Assembly: GCA_903970615.1 (NCBI GenBank)
Contig: CAJCJH010000060.1
Location: 1-64,000, forward strand
Origin: Rhodospirillales bacterium
GTDB taxonomy: Bacteria; Pseudomonadota; Gammaproteobacteria; Nevskiales; Nevskiaceae
DNA length: 64,000 nt
Reading direction: 5' to 3'
Below, piece after piece: positions 27,937 to 36,329 of this stretch (its first letter is position 1; each line of letters begins with the position of its first letter). The translations under genes and the position numbers were made by a program. Under the pieces are notes generated by a model, which saw nothing but the letters and a program-made list of their open reading frames with translations, did not search any database and was not told where the DNA came from.

Positions 27937-28529
27937 GGCGTAAAGCCGAGTTGGAAGCAGCGCAGATCGGAAGTCACGGATGGGTTGCAGGTGTAAGTGG
28001 GCGAACTTCCGGCGGTACGGTTTGGGTCCCAATACACCGCGATGGTACAGAACTGTTTGCTGGTCGCCGCATCCGTCGAGCAAGCGATCGAAGTGGCGCT
28101 GTTCGGCAGGGTGCTGGTTGCCGTGGTAGTCGTCCCGCTATTCGTGGGATCCAGCTGCGGTGCGTTGCTGACGCTGCCGCCGGTCACTTCGTTGTACCAC
28201 ACCGCCATATCCCACTTGGCCTGATCGCTCGGATTGGTGCAGCCGCCGTTGGAACAATTAACCGAGGGCGCAGGCGCGCTGCCGGCGCTCAAGGCGTAGT
28301 ACGAAGTGCCCGCGCTGCCGATCACGCCAAGACGATTCGCCCGCATGCGCTCAACCATGCTCTGTGTCAGGATCGCGGCCTGCGTGTATTGATACGAGAC
28401 AAAATTGTTGGTGAGCGCAGAAGTTTGCAAACCCGCGATGCCGAGCAAGCCGATCGCCAGCACCAGCACGGCGATCAACACTTCAAGCAGGGTGATGCCG
28501 GATTGCCGCTGGCTCAAATTCGGTTTCAA
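27933..28529 (-). CDS. pilV: minor pilin PilV
   Basis: Prepilin of 198 residues with QSGITLLEVLIAVLVLAIGLL and the PilV continuation GIAGLQTSALTNNFVSYQYTQA. The start is TTG 28529, overlapping the preceding stop as TTGA. No ATG or GTG upstream of the prepilin site fits. Cysteine pairs in VNCSNGGC and TYTC near the end may form disulfides. Confidence 0.88.
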   Translation of the reverse strand: MKPNLSQRQSGITLLEVLIAVLVLAIGLLGIAGLQTSALTNNFVSYQYTQAAILTQSMVERMRANRLGVIGSAGTSYYALSAGSAPAPSVNCSNGGCTNPSDQAKWDMAVWYNEVTGGSVSNAPQLDPTNSGTTTTATSTLPNSATSIACSTDAATSKQFCTIAVYWDPNRTAGSSPTYTCNPSVTSDLRCFQLGFTP

Positions 28530-29071
28530 GAGCAGGCCACTCCCGCAGGAATACTTTTAGCGATATAGAGCCGGCCAGTGCGGTAGGCGATGACGTAGCG
28601 GGTGGGGCTGGGCGTTACGGTCGTTGCGTTATTGGGCACTATCGTGAAGCAGCCGCTGACTGAACCGGTGGCGACCGAGGCATTGCCGAGACCATTGAAA
28701 CTAATAAAACTTGTGAACGAACTGCTGGCTGTGATGGTGCTGCCTTTACTTAGCGGCACTTCCGTTTTCAAAGTGGTCGCGGTGCCGCCTGTCGGCACGT
28801 AGGACATCCAATAACCTTCCGCCCAAGGCGCGCCCGGCGCGTCGCAAGACGTGCCATTTTGCGATGGGCATACCGTTACCGTTTGGTTGTGCTTGATCGC
28901 TTCGCTGCGCGCGACATCGAGCATGGTCAGCACGATGTTGGCGTCGGTGACGCCCTGGTTTTGCGTGAGGCTGGTCTTGAACGAAGGAATCGCCACGGTC
29001 AATAGAATCGCGGCGACGGCGACAGTCACTACCAGTTCGAGCAAGGTAAAGCCCAAGTTTCGTTTCAGCAC
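28526..29071 (-). CDS. fimT: GspH/FimT family minor pilin
   Basis: Pseudopilin of 181 residues with LGFTLLELVVTVAVAAILL and the GspH/FimT pattern MLDVARSEAIKHNQTVTVCPS, ending IPAGVACS. The start is GTG 29071 with AGGGA about eight bases upstream. It is the second FimT-type gene in a row. FimU and FimT of Pseudomonas are a comparable pair, so one of the two may be the FimU equivalent. Confidence 0.87.
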   Translation of the reverse strand: MLKRNLGFTLLELVVTVAVAAILLTVAIPSFKTSLTQNQGVTDANIVLTMLDVARSEAIKHNQTVTVCPSQNGTSCDAPGAPWAEGYWMSYVPTGGTATTLKTEVPLSKGSTITASSSFTSFISFNGLGNASVATGSVSGCFTIVPNNATTVTPSPTRYVIAYRTGRLYIAKSIPAGVACS

Positions 29072-29237
29072 ATGCGTTCCCTGATCAACAACAGCTTGTT
29101 TGGTCTGCTAACGAACCCTATAACGCCGCGCGTCGGCTGGCGAAACGGCCCGACCAAGCGGCTCAAGCCATCCGACGAACGGGGCAAGCCCGGCGACGAA
29201 CGCGAAGTTTCGGATGGCCGCGCTCGGGAAAATCTGA
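29072..29237. other. 166-bp gap inside the pilin cluster with short repeats
   Basis: This is the only sizeable non-coding gap within the first pilin cluster. It holds an inverted repeat GCCATCCG (29167-29174) / CGGATGGC (29211-29218), and between and beside these arms the nonamer CGACGAACG occurs twice (from 29173 and from 29194). A TATAGG-like box with a weak -35 faces the downstream fimT gene. It might be an internal promoter or an mRNA processing region. Confidence 0.3.
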
Positions 29238-29771
29238 TCAGGACGGCGCAGGACAACTCTTGTCGGTTTGATGGCTGCAAACGCGAACCCGGCCTCGGAA
29301 AACGGCAACTGTGCGATTGACGTCGGACGCGGAATTGGCCGTCACGAAAAAACTGCCATTGCTGTTGACGATGCCTTCGCTGTTGAAGTGAATGTAGTCG
29401 GAATATTTATTGGCGGAAATCGCGCAGCAGGCGTTCGGCGTAGATTCGGCGACGATGATTTTTTCGCCGGCATCGAGCGCGCCATTATTGTTGTCGTCCT
29501 CGAACATGATGAAGCCCTGGCTCCAGTCGACCGGCCCGCCGCGGACGCAGGTAGCGCCGTCATTCGATTTGCACATTGAAACCGATTGACTGCGTTTGAT
29601 CGCTTCACTGCGCGCCAGCGTCAGCTTGGTCAGCAAGCTGTTGGCGCCGGTCACCGCGCAATTCGTGCGTAGCGTGGAGTTGAACGATGGCACGGCGACC
29701 AGCATCAGAATCGAGGACACCGCAATCGTGGTGATCAATTCAAGCAGCGTAAATCCCCCGTTAAGTCTCAT
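29238..29771 (-). CDS. fimT: GspH/FimT family minor pilin, first gene of the cluster
   Basis: Pseudopilin of 177 residues with NGGFTLLELITTIAVSSILM, LARSEAIKRSQSVSMCKSN and the acidic loop FEDDNNNGALDAGEK typical of GspH/FimT proteins. The start is ATG 29771, with GAGGGGG six bases upstream. An open extension to 29831 lies in the leader. As first gene of the cluster it is preceded by a 5' hairpin and a CRP/Vfr-type palindrome. FimU and FimT are equally possible names. Confidence 0.87.
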   Translation of the reverse strand: MRLNGGFTLLELITTIAVSSILMLVAVPSFNSTLRTNCAVTGANSLLTKLTLARSEAIKRSQSVSMCKSNDGATCVRGGPVDWSQGFIMFEDDNNNGALDAGEKIIVAESTPNACCAISANKYSDYIHFNSEGIVNSNGSFFVTANSASDVNRTVAVFRGRVRVCSHQTDKSCPAPS

Positions 29772-29789
29772 GACTACCCCCTCAGCTCT

Positions 29790-29811
29790 GGACTTCTTAT
29801 CATTGAAGTCC
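29790..29811 (-). promoter_or_regulatory. hairpin in the pilin-cluster leader
   Basis: Inverted repeat of seven bases, GGACTTC and GAAGTCC, with an 8-base loop, about 20 bases before the fimT start. No T-run follows, so it is not a terminator. It may influence translation or mRNA stability of the cluster. Confidence 0.4.
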
Positions 29812-29863
29812 AAGCCTGTCATGGTTTGCATCGCCGCGGTGGACGTTGGGGCAAAATTATGTG

Positions 29864-29891
29864 GCGATTTGTGATCTAGGTCACAAATCGC
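29864..29891. promoter_or_regulatory. CRP/Vfr/Clp-type binding site
   Basis: A perfect inverted repeat with 11-base arms, GCGATTTGTGA and TCACAAATCGC, separated by six bases. Its core TGTGA-N6-TCACA is the exact consensus of the CRP family (CRP, Vfr, Clp). It lies 93 bases before the pilin-cluster start on one side and 156 bases before the outer-membrane protein gene on the other. A CATAAT box directly beside it faces the pilin cluster. Confidence 0.75.
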
Positions 29892-30046
29892 ATGCGTTTT
29901 TTCGAAATATCGCCTTTTTCGGGCCGATGACGGGCTTGGCGATGCGCGTCATTGGAGCGGGCTGTCGCAACCGCGATACTGCAATCCGGCTGAGCTATTA
30001 AACTCGCGCGATGAAAAATCTTCGGCGTACGTCTGGCGGATTCCAA

Positions 30047-30664
30047 ATGAAAAAAGCATTTATTGCTGCCGCGTTGTTAATGCAGATTTTCGCTGTCGGC
30101 GCATCCGACTACATTCCGGATGCGCGCTTGTCGGTGGGCACGCAAGGTGTCGGGCTGGAAATCGCACAGCCGCTGATTCCGCGCTATCTAACGCTCTCGG
30201 CGCAAGGTAACTATTTCTCCTACACCGATAACTTCAACGAAGACGGCACCGAATACGATGGCCGCGCTCGTCTGCTGACGATAGGTGTGTTGTTGAACCT
30301 ACATCCCTTCGCAAACGGTTTCCGGTTCACTGGCGGTGTTTACGACAACCAGAATTATCTGCATGCGAACAATACGCAGCCGGTCAAGCAGGATGGAATC
30401 ACCGTTGCCTCGAACATCGACGTCGATGCGACGTTCAAACACTTCGCGCCTTACACCGGCGTGGGCTGGGTATGGGGACATCGAATTACCGCGTCGCTCG
30501 ATGCCGGTGTGATGTTTCAAGGCAAGGCGAAGACCAGCTTCATGGTCGACTGCACCGCACAGGCCTTATGCCAGCCGACGGTGAATCAGGAAGAACAGGA
30601 TGTTCAGCGCGAAGCCGATAAATACCGCTTTTACCCAGTGGTGAGATTTGCCGTGGGCTTTTGA
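30047..30664 (+). CDS. putative outer-membrane beta-barrel protein
   Basis: Secreted protein of 205 residues with a clear signal peptide (MKKAFIAAALLMQIFAVGAS). Alternating aromatic/hydrophobic strands follow, and the C-terminus YPVVRFAVGF ends in Phe, the hallmark of outer-membrane barrels. Two cysteines lie in VDCTAQALCQP near the C-terminus and could form a disulfide. ATG 30011 upstream in the same frame adds 12 residues before the signal peptide and is less likely, because a TATTAA box at 29996-30001 would make it nearly leaderless. I do not recognise a specific family. Divergent orientation from the pilin cluster puts it under possible control of the same CRP-type site. Confidence 0.7.
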   Translation: MKKAFIAAALLMQIFAVGASDYIPDARLSVGTQGVGLEIAQPLIPRYLTLSAQGNYFSYTDNFNEDGTEYDGRARLLTIGVLLNLHPFANGFRFTGGVYDNQNYLHANNTQPVKQDGITVASNIDVDATFKHFAPYTGVGWVWGHRITASLDAGVMFQGKAKTSFMVDCTAQALCQPTVNQEEQDVQREADKYRFYPVVRFAVGF

Positions 30665-30810
30665 GCGCAGGCCTGAATCCCTGCGTCCGAAATGCGGAAT
30701 CCAGGATAGCCTCACAACTTGCCAGGTGCCATTTACCGCAGCGTCGGCTTTCGCAGCCGGCCTCGTGCTCTACAATAAGGATGTCGCCAAATGCTCGCTG
30801 CGATGCCGCT

Positions 30811-30838
30811 CTTGAAACCTGCGTCAGCGTGCGTATGT
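30811..30838 (+). promoter_or_regulatory. possible heat-shock (sigma-32) promoter of lon
   Basis: CTTGAAA at 30811-30817, a perfect sigma-32 -35 element, is followed by 13 bases and GCGTATGT at 30831-30838. The latter agrees with CCCCATNT at the C, A, T and final T positions. A housekeeping-like TACAAT box is also present at 30771-30776. lon is a heat-shock gene in Escherichia coli, which supports the reading. Confidence 0.45.
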
Positions 30839-30905
30839 TCTGCCTTGCAGCATTGCGCAGTCGCTGCCTGGCAGAGCCGGCTTACTTTTTCCGTTGAGGT
30901 TAATC

Positions 30906-33299
30906 GTGTCCACAAGCAACGACCGTATCGCACCCGTCCTGCCGCTGCGCGATGTAGTGGTTTATCCGCACATGGCGATCCCCTTGTTCGTCGGCCGGGA
31001 AAAGTCGGTGCGTGCGCTCACCGCTGCGATGCAGGATGGCAAGCGCATTCTGTTGATCGCGCAGAAGCATGCGGACACCGACGAGCCGGGCATCGAAGAT
31101 CTTTACGATACCGGCACGCTCGCCAGCATTCTGCAATTGCTGAAGCTGCCCGATGGCACCGTCAAAGTGCTGGTGGAAGGAGCCCAGCGCGCGAGGGTGA
31201 CACAACTGATCGACACCGAGCCGTATCTGGTTTCCGAGTTCGAGCCCTTGCCGGCGGATGACGCGCAAACCGGCAACGAAGCCGATGCCGTGATGCGCGC
31301 TGCGGTTTCCACTTTTGAGCAATACGTCAAGCTCAACAAGAAAGTGCCGGCGGAGTTGCTGCCCTCGTTATCCAGCATGGATGCACCTGGCCGGCTCGCA
31401 GACGCGATCGCCGCGCATCTGAATCTGAAGCTCGAAGACAAGCAGAAAGTGCTGGAATTGGCTGAGCCGAAAGCGCGACTGGAATATGTGCTGGGCCAGC
31501 TTGAAGGCGAGATCGATGTGCTGCAGATCGAGAAAAAGATTCGTGGCCGCGTGAAGTCGCAGATGGAAAAAAATCAGCGCGAGTATTACCTCAACGAGCA
31601 GATGAAGGCGATCCAGAAAGAACTGGGCGAGCTTGAGGATGCGCCGAATGAACAGGAAGAACTGGCGCGCAAGATCGAAAAATCCGGCATGCCGAAAGCC
31701 GCGAAAGCCAAGGCCAATGCCGAACTCAACAAGCTGAAGATGATGCCGGCGATGTCGGCCGAAGCCACCGTCGTGCGCAATTATCTGGACTGGCTGACGC
31801 AGGTGCCGTGGAAAAAGACCACCAAGGCAACGATCGATCTGCCGAAGGCAGAAAAGCAGCTCGATACCGATCACTATGGTCTCGACAAGGTGAAGGAACG
31901 CATCCTCGAATATCTCGCTGTGCAGAGCCGTGTGAAAAAATTGAAGGGGCCGATTCTGTGCCTGGTCGGTCCGCCCGGCGTGGGCAAAACCTCGCTCGGC
32001 CGATCGATTGCGGAAGCCACCAATCGCAAGTTCACGCGCATGAGCTTGGGCGGCGTGCGTGACGAAGCCGAAATTCGCGGCCATCGCCGGACTTACATCG
32101 GTTCGATGCCGGGCAAGATCGTACAGAGCATGGCCAAGGTGGGTGTAAAGAATCCGCTGTTCCTGCTCGACGAGATCGACAAGATGAGTATGGATTTTCG
32201 CGGTGATCCTTCGTCCGCCTTGCTCGAAGTGCTGGACCCGGAGCAGAACAACACCTTCGCCGATCACTATCTGGAAGTCGATTACGATCTTTCCGATGTG
32301 ATGTTCATCGCTACCAGCAACACGCTGAATATTCCCGGCCCGCTGCTCGATCGCATGGAAGTGATCCGCATTCCCGGCTATACCGAAGACGAAAAACTCA
32401 ATATCGCCAAACGTTATCTGGTGCCGAAGCAGATCAAGGCGAATGGTCTGAAAGACAGCGAACTGGAAATCAGCGACGGCGCCATCCGCGACATCGTGCG
32501 GCTGTATACGCGCGAAGCCGGCGTGCGCAATCTCGAACGGGATATCAGCAAGATCGCCCGCAAAGTGGTCAAGCAGATTCTGCTGAAGCCATCCGAAAAG
32601 AAGGTCAAGGTCACCGAGAAAAATCTCGGCAAGTATCTCGGTGTTCAACGCTTCCGTTATGGACGCGCCGAGGAGAAAAACCAGATCGGCCAGGTGACCG
32701 GCCTGGCGTGGACCGAGGTCGGCGGCGAGTTGCTGACGATCGAGGCGGCGCTGTCGCCCGGCAAGGGCAAGCTGACGCAGACCGGTTCACTCGGCAATGT
32801 GATGCAGGAGTCGATTCAGGCGGCGTTGACGGTGGTTCGTTCGCGCGCGAAAGCGCTCGGCATCGATCAGGATTTCTATCAGAAGACTGATCTGCATGTG
32901 CATGTGCCGGAGGGTGCGACGCCGAAAGATGGCCCGAGCGCAGGCATCGCCATGTGTACTGCGATCGTCTCCGCCTTGACTGAAATTCCGGTGCGCGCCG
33001 ATGTGGCGATGACCGGCGAAATCACCTTGCGCGGCGAAGTACTGCCGATCGGCGGACTCAAGGAAAAGCTGCTGGCCGCACAGCGCGGTGGCATTCGCAC
33101 GGTGATCATCTCGCAGGAAAACCTGAAGGATCTCGCCGAGATTCCGGACACCATCAAGGGCAAGATCAATATCGAGCCGGTGCGCTGGGTCGAAGACGTG
33201 CTGCGGCTGGCACTCGAACGAGTGCCTGAGCCGAAGCCGGCAAGCGAAGCGGCAGCAGAACCGCCGAAGTCGCCCTCGGAAGCTTTGCGACCGCATTAG
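30906..33299 (+). CDS. lon: ATP-dependent protease Lon
   Basis: Cytoplasmic AAA+ serine protease that degrades misfolded and short-lived regulatory proteins, 797 residues. The N-terminal substrate-binding domain starts [20 protein letters not shown]. The ATPase domain has Walker A GPPGVGKT (355-362) and [10 protein letters not shown]. The protease domain has the catalytic serine in [11 protein letters not shown] (Ser678) and the lysine in GLKEK near 720. The start is GTG 30906 with GAGG six bases upstream. An in-frame TTG four codons earlier overlaps that ribosome-binding site. The Lon-HU-PpiD order is common in Gammaproteobacteria. Confidence 0.97.
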   Translation: MSTSNDRIAPVLPLRDVVVYPHMAIPLFVGREKSVRALTAAMQDGKRILLIAQKHADTDEPGIEDLYDTGTLASILQLLKLPDGTVKVLVEGAQRARVTQLIDTEPYLVSEFEPLPADDAQTGNEADAVMRAAVSTFEQYVKLNKKVPAELLPSLSSMDAPGRLADAIAAHLNLKLEDKQKVLELAEPKARLEYVLGQLEGEIDVLQIEKKIRGRVKSQMEKNQREYYLNEQMKAIQKELGELEDAPNEQEELARKIEKSGMPKAAKAKANAELNKLKMMPAMSAEATVVRNYLDWLTQVPWKKTTKATIDLPKAEKQLDTDHYGLDKVKERILEYLAVQSRVKKLKGPILCLVGPPGVGKTSLGRSIAEATNRKFTRMSLGGVRDEAEIRGHRRTYIGSMPGKIVQSMAKVGVKNPLFLLDEIDKMSMDFRGDPSSALLEVLDPEQNNTFADHYLEVDYDLSDVMFIATSNTLNIPGPLLDRMEVIRIPGYTEDEKLNIAKRYLVPKQIKANGLKDSELEISDGAIRDIVRLYTREAGVRNLERDISKIARKVVKQILLKPSEKKVKVTEKNLGKYLGVQRFRYGRAEEKNQIGQVTGLAWTEVGGELLTIEAALSPGKGKLTQTGSLGNVMQESIQAALTVVRSRAKALGIDQDFYQKTDLHVHVPEGATPKDGPSAGIAMCTAIVSALTEIPVRADVAMTGEITLRGEVLPIGGLKEKLLAAQRGGIRTVIISQENLKDLAEIPDTIKGKINIEPVRWVEDVLRLALERVPEPKPASEAAAEPPKSPSEALRPH

Positions 33300-33322
33300 C
33301 TGCGTCGAAAAGTATGCAATTT

Positions 33323-33349
33323 CCCGGCAGAAATGCCGGGCGGTTGTTC
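33323..33349 (+). terminator. probable lon terminator
   Basis: Stem CCCGGCA / TGCCGGG closed by a GAAA tetraloop (33323-33340), followed by a T-containing but imperfect tail. It begins 24 bases after the lon stop. The tail is weak, so it may be only partly effective or act as a 3' stabiliser. The remainder of 33350-33487 shows no gene. Confidence 0.55.
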
Positions 33350-33487
33350 ACGGCGAGATTCTGGCGAGCTGCAAAAAAATCGGCGCGATGACGGGCGCGA
33401 TCGTGCTGATTAGCGCGCGTTCATCGTCAGATGAACAAAAATGAATTGGAAATTGTGACCTAGTTCTCATTTCGGGCCAAAGTTGCG

Positions 33488-33517
33488 TTGACGCTCGCGC
33501 CAAGCGCTTGGTATAAA
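33488..33517 (+). promoter_or_regulatory. hupB promoter with a palindromic spacer
   Basis: TTGACG (33488-33493), an 18-base spacer and TATAAA (33512-33517) make a strong sigma-70 promoter. The spacer contains the perfect 12-base palindrome CCAAGCGCTTGG (33500-33511) directly against the -10 box, where a bound repressor would block polymerase. A leader of about 130 bases precedes hupB. Confidence 0.65.
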
Positions 33518-33651
33518 AGTCGCATTGTCCTCCCCTTCGTTATCCGTCGTTGTGAACTTCGTTCGCATCGCCATCGATGCGAAGAGGAATCTTTTTTCAA
33601 ACCCATTTCGTCGGGCATTGAATCGAATGCCAGTTCAAGGGAATACTCAAA

Positions 33652-33924
33652 ATGAATAAAGCTGATCTGATCACCGCGATTGCCGATAAAGCCGATCTGA
33701 GCAAAGCGGACGCAGGCAAGGCTGTCGAGGCCTTTTTTGCTGTGGTTGCAAAAGCGCTGAAGAAGAACGACAAGGTTTCGCTGGTCGGCTTCGGCACCTT
33801 CGCCGTGCGTAAACGCGCGGCTCGCACCGGTCGTAATCCCAAGACTGGCGCGCCGCTGAAAATCTCCGCCAGTAAAAATCCTTCGTTCAAGGCTGGTAAG
33901 GCGTTCAAAGACGCCGTAAAATGA
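33652..33924 (+). CDS. hupB: DNA-binding protein HU
   Basis: Histone-like nucleoid protein of 90 residues that bends and compacts DNA as a dimer. It starts [21 protein letters not shown] and contains the HU signature [22 protein letters not shown] with the beta-arm proline, ending [19 protein letters not shown] lies about ten bases before the ATG. It sits between lon and ppiD with two tRNA genes following. Confidence 0.97.
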   Translation: MNKADLITAIADKADLSKADAGKAVEAFFAVVAKALKKNDKVSLVGFGTFAVRKRAARTGRNPKTGAPLKISASKNPSFKAGKAFKDAVK

Positions 33925-33930
33925 TCGACC

Positions 33931-33966
33931 TTCGCAGCTCATTGCAGATGACACAGGAGCTGCGAA
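33931..33966 (+). other. hairpin between hupB and tRNA-Val
   Basis: A 10-bp perfect stem, TTCGCAGCTC (33931-33940) and GAGCTGCGAA (33957-33966), with a 16-base loop. It starts seven bases after the hupB stop and ends six bases before tRNA-Val. No T-run follows, so it may be an RNase processing site or transcript stabiliser separating hupB mRNA from the tRNAs. Confidence 0.45.
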
Positions 33967-33972
33967 CAGGTG

Positions 33973-34048
33973 GGGTGCTTAGCTCAGTCGGTAGAGCATC
34001 GCCTTTACACGGCGGGGGTCGGCGGTTCAAGCCCGTCAGCACCCACCA
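33973..34048 (+). tRNA. tRNA-Val (anticodon TAC)
   Basis: A complete 76-base cloverleaf. Acceptor arms GGGTGCT and AGCACCC pair, followed by A and an encoded CCA. The anticodon stem is TCGCC/GGCGG with loop TTTACAC, giving anticodon TAC. The T-loop is TTCAAGC. Confidence 0.97.
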
Positions 34049-34100
34049 AAGTTTTAGATCAATTCGGTAGATCAGTTTGTAGAGCAAGCAAGTCCAGCGC

Positions 34101-34177
34101 GGAGCGGTAGCTCAGTCGGTTAGAGTATCGGCCTGTCACGCCGAGGGTCGCGGGTTCGAGTCCCGTCCGCTCCGCCA
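34101..34177 (+). tRNA. tRNA-Asp (anticodon GTC)
   Basis: A complete 77-base cloverleaf. Acceptor arms GGAGCGG and CCGCTCC pair, with discriminator G and an encoded CCA. The anticodon stem is TCGGC/GCCGA with loop CTGTCAC, giving anticodon GTC. The T-loop is TTCGAGT. It is 52 bases after tRNA-Val and probably shares its transcript. Confidence 0.97.
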
Positions 34178-34183
34178 TATATC

Positions 34184-34208
34184 AAAAGCGCTTTCGAGCG
34201 CTTTTTTT
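34184..34208 (+). terminator. rho-independent terminator of the tRNA transcript
   Basis: Nine-base stem AAAAGCGCT / AGCGCTTTT with a TTCG loop, running into further T's. It starts seven bases after tRNA-Asp. Confidence 0.9.
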
Positions 34209-34289
34209 GTATGCGAGGTTAATATTTTTTCTGCATAAGACCGTGCCATTGGTGGCGTCGGTCTGATTACTTATTTCGGATAACGATCC

Positions 34290-36251
34290 ATGCTTCAAAC
34301 CATCCGCGACCGCCTGACCGGCCCCATCGTCTGGGTCATCATCGCCCTGATTTCCGTGCCTTTCGCAATCTGGGGCATCCAGTCGTTCCAGACCGGCGAT
34401 AACGATCCTGTCGTCGCCACGGTTGGCAGCACCTCGGTGCTGGGCCTGCACTTTGGCGGCGTCGATATCACGCAGGGCCAGTTTCGCAACGAGTACGAAC
34501 AATATTATCGGCGCCTGCAAACCCTGCAGGGCGAAAACTTTCGCGCTGATTCGATCGATCCGGTGGCCACACGCGATCTCGTACTGAAGGAGATGATCGC
34601 GCGCATCGTGCTCGATCAATACACCCGCAAGGCGGGTTATCGTTTAGACGATGCCGCGCTACGGGAATTTCTGGAAACGATTCCGCAGTTTCAGGATAAA
34701 GGCCGATTCTCCGCGCAGCGTTACCGCGAAATGCTGACGCAGAATGCGATGACGCCGGAAAGCTTTGAAGCCATGCAGCGCGATCGCCTGCCGAAAGAGC
34801 AGCTGCGCGAAGTGGTGCTCGATAGCGCTTTTGTCTCGGCGCAGGAATCGCGTCAAGCCTGGCAACTTGCACATCAGCAGCGCAGCTACAGCTACGTGGC
34901 TCTGCCGTCGGCCAAATATGTCGGCGCAGTTAATGTCAGCGACGCGCAGATCAAGCAGGAATACGAACAGAATCAATCGAGCTATCAGGCGCCCGAGCGG
35001 ATCAAGCTGGCTTATCTCGAACTCGATCTTTCCGAGTTTGCGCCAGCGGCAGCACCTTCGGCCGAGATTCTCAAGGCGATTTATGAAGCACAGAAAGGCA
35101 GTGCGTTTTCGACGCCTGAAGAACGCCGCGCCAGTCATATTCTGATCAGCTTTGGCGCGGATAAATCCGCTTCAAAAGCGAAGGCGCAGGCGCTCTACGA
35201 CAAGCTTCAGCAGGGCGCGGATTTCGCGGAAACGGCCAGGCAGAATTCGGATGATCCCGGCTCGAAAAGCAAGGGCGGCGATCTGGGCTGGATCAAGCGC
35301 GGCACGCTGACGCCGAAGTTCGAAGCCGCGCTTTTCGACCTCAAGCCAGGCCAGATCAGCGAGCCGGTGGAGACGGAATTCGGCTGGCATCTGATTAAGC
35401 TGACGGAATTCAAGCCTGCCAAAACGGCTGCATTTGAAGACGCGGACGTGCAGAAGCAATTGCTCGAAATCTATCGTCAGAAAGATGCCGCACAGCGATT
35501 CACGGACGAGTCGCAGCAGCTCGAACAACTGAGTTTTGAGAATCCAAATTCACTCGATGCGGCGGCCAAGGCGCTCAACCTCACGCCGAAAACCACCGAC
35601 TGGTTTACGCGCAGCGGCGGCGGCGGAATCACCGCCAACCCGGCCGTGATCACCGCTGCGTTTTCGCGCGAAATTACGCAGGATGACGAAAACAGCAAGC
35701 CGATTCCGATCGACCCCACGCATCTGGTCGTCGTCCGCAAAGCCGAATATGAGGCACCGCACACGCTTGCCTTGGCGGAAGTCAGCGACAAGATCCGCGA
35801 TGAACTGAAGCTTCAAGCGGCGAAAGCGAAGGCCGCAGCCGATGCGGATGCGCTTGTTGCTGCGGTGGCTGGTGGTCAGTCGCTCGAAGCGGCAGCCAAG
35901 GCGCAGAATCTTGCGGTGGTCACGCCCACGCCCGCCAAGCGTGACAACAAGGATGGCGATAAGGTGCTGCTCGATGCGCTGTTCAAGATGCCGCATCCGG
36001 CCAACGACAAACCCAGCGTCGGCAAAGTAGTTTTAAGCACAGGCGATATCGCCGTGCTCGCGCTGCAATCGGTATCGGATGACGGCGCGGCACCCGCACC
36101 CGGCACGCCGGATTTCAAGCGGGATAGCACACAGCTGCGCGATGCCCAGGCCGGCGCGGAATTGCAGGCTTTCGTCACCGCGATGGAAAAGGAAATCAGC
36201 GTGAAACGGAAAGCCGAGCCAATTGCGGATAAGGCTGAGTCGACGCCTTGA
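34290..36251 (+). CDS. ppiD: periplasmic folding chaperone PpiD (SurA N-terminal and parvulin domains)
   Basis: Inner-membrane-anchored, periplasm-facing chaperone of 653 residues that helps newly secreted outer-membrane proteins fold. It has one N-terminal membrane segment (GPIVWVIIALISVPFAIWGI) and then a SurA_N/PpiD-type helical domain. A parvulin domain spans about residues 270-372 (RRASHILISF, GGDLGWIKRGTLTPKFEAALF, GWHLIKLTEF), followed by an Ala-rich helical C-terminal region. PpiD parvulin domains are often catalytically weak, so isomerase activity is uncertain. No strong promoter is seen between the tRNA terminator and the start. Confidence 0.93.
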   Translation: MLQTIRDRLTGPIVWVIIALISVPFAIWGIQSFQTGDNDPVVATVGSTSVLGLHFGGVDITQGQFRNEYEQYYRRLQTLQGENFRADSIDPVATRDLVLKEMIARIVLDQYTRKAGYRLDDAALREFLETIPQFQDKGRFSAQRYREMLTQNAMTPESFEAMQRDRLPKEQLREVVLDSAFVSAQESRQAWQLAHQQRSYSYVALPSAKYVGAVNVSDAQIKQEYEQNQSSYQAPERIKLAYLELDLSEFAPAAAPSAEILKAIYEAQKGSAFSTPEERRASHILISFGADKSASKAKAQALYDKLQQGADFAETARQNSDDPGSKSKGGDLGWIKRGTLTPKFEAALFDLKPGQISEPVETEFGWHLIKLTEFKPAKTAAFEDADVQKQLLEIYRQKDAAQRFTDESQQLEQLSFENPNSLDAAAKALNLTPKTTDWFTRSGGGGITANPAVITAAFSREITQDDENSKPIPIDPTHLVVVRKAEYEAPHTLALAEVSDKIRDELKLQAAKAKAAADADALVAAVAGGQSLEAAAKAQNLAVVTPTPAKRDNKDGDKVLLDALFKMPHPANDKPSVGKVVLSTGDIAVLALQSVSDDGAAPAPGTPDFKRDSTQLRDAQAGAELQAFVTAMEKEISVKRKAEPIADKAESTP

Positions 36252-36329
36252 TCGGCCGGCTTCAGTTCAGCTTCTGAATATTTTCCGGCTTTACAAAACG
36301 ACGATCCGCGAAACAAAGGCGAAATTACT

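Noticed and set aside
11671-29771. Type II secretion pseudopilin operon
   Set aside because: PilY1, PilX and PilW proteins are present and no gspD-F genes are. The set is that of type IV pilus minor pilins.
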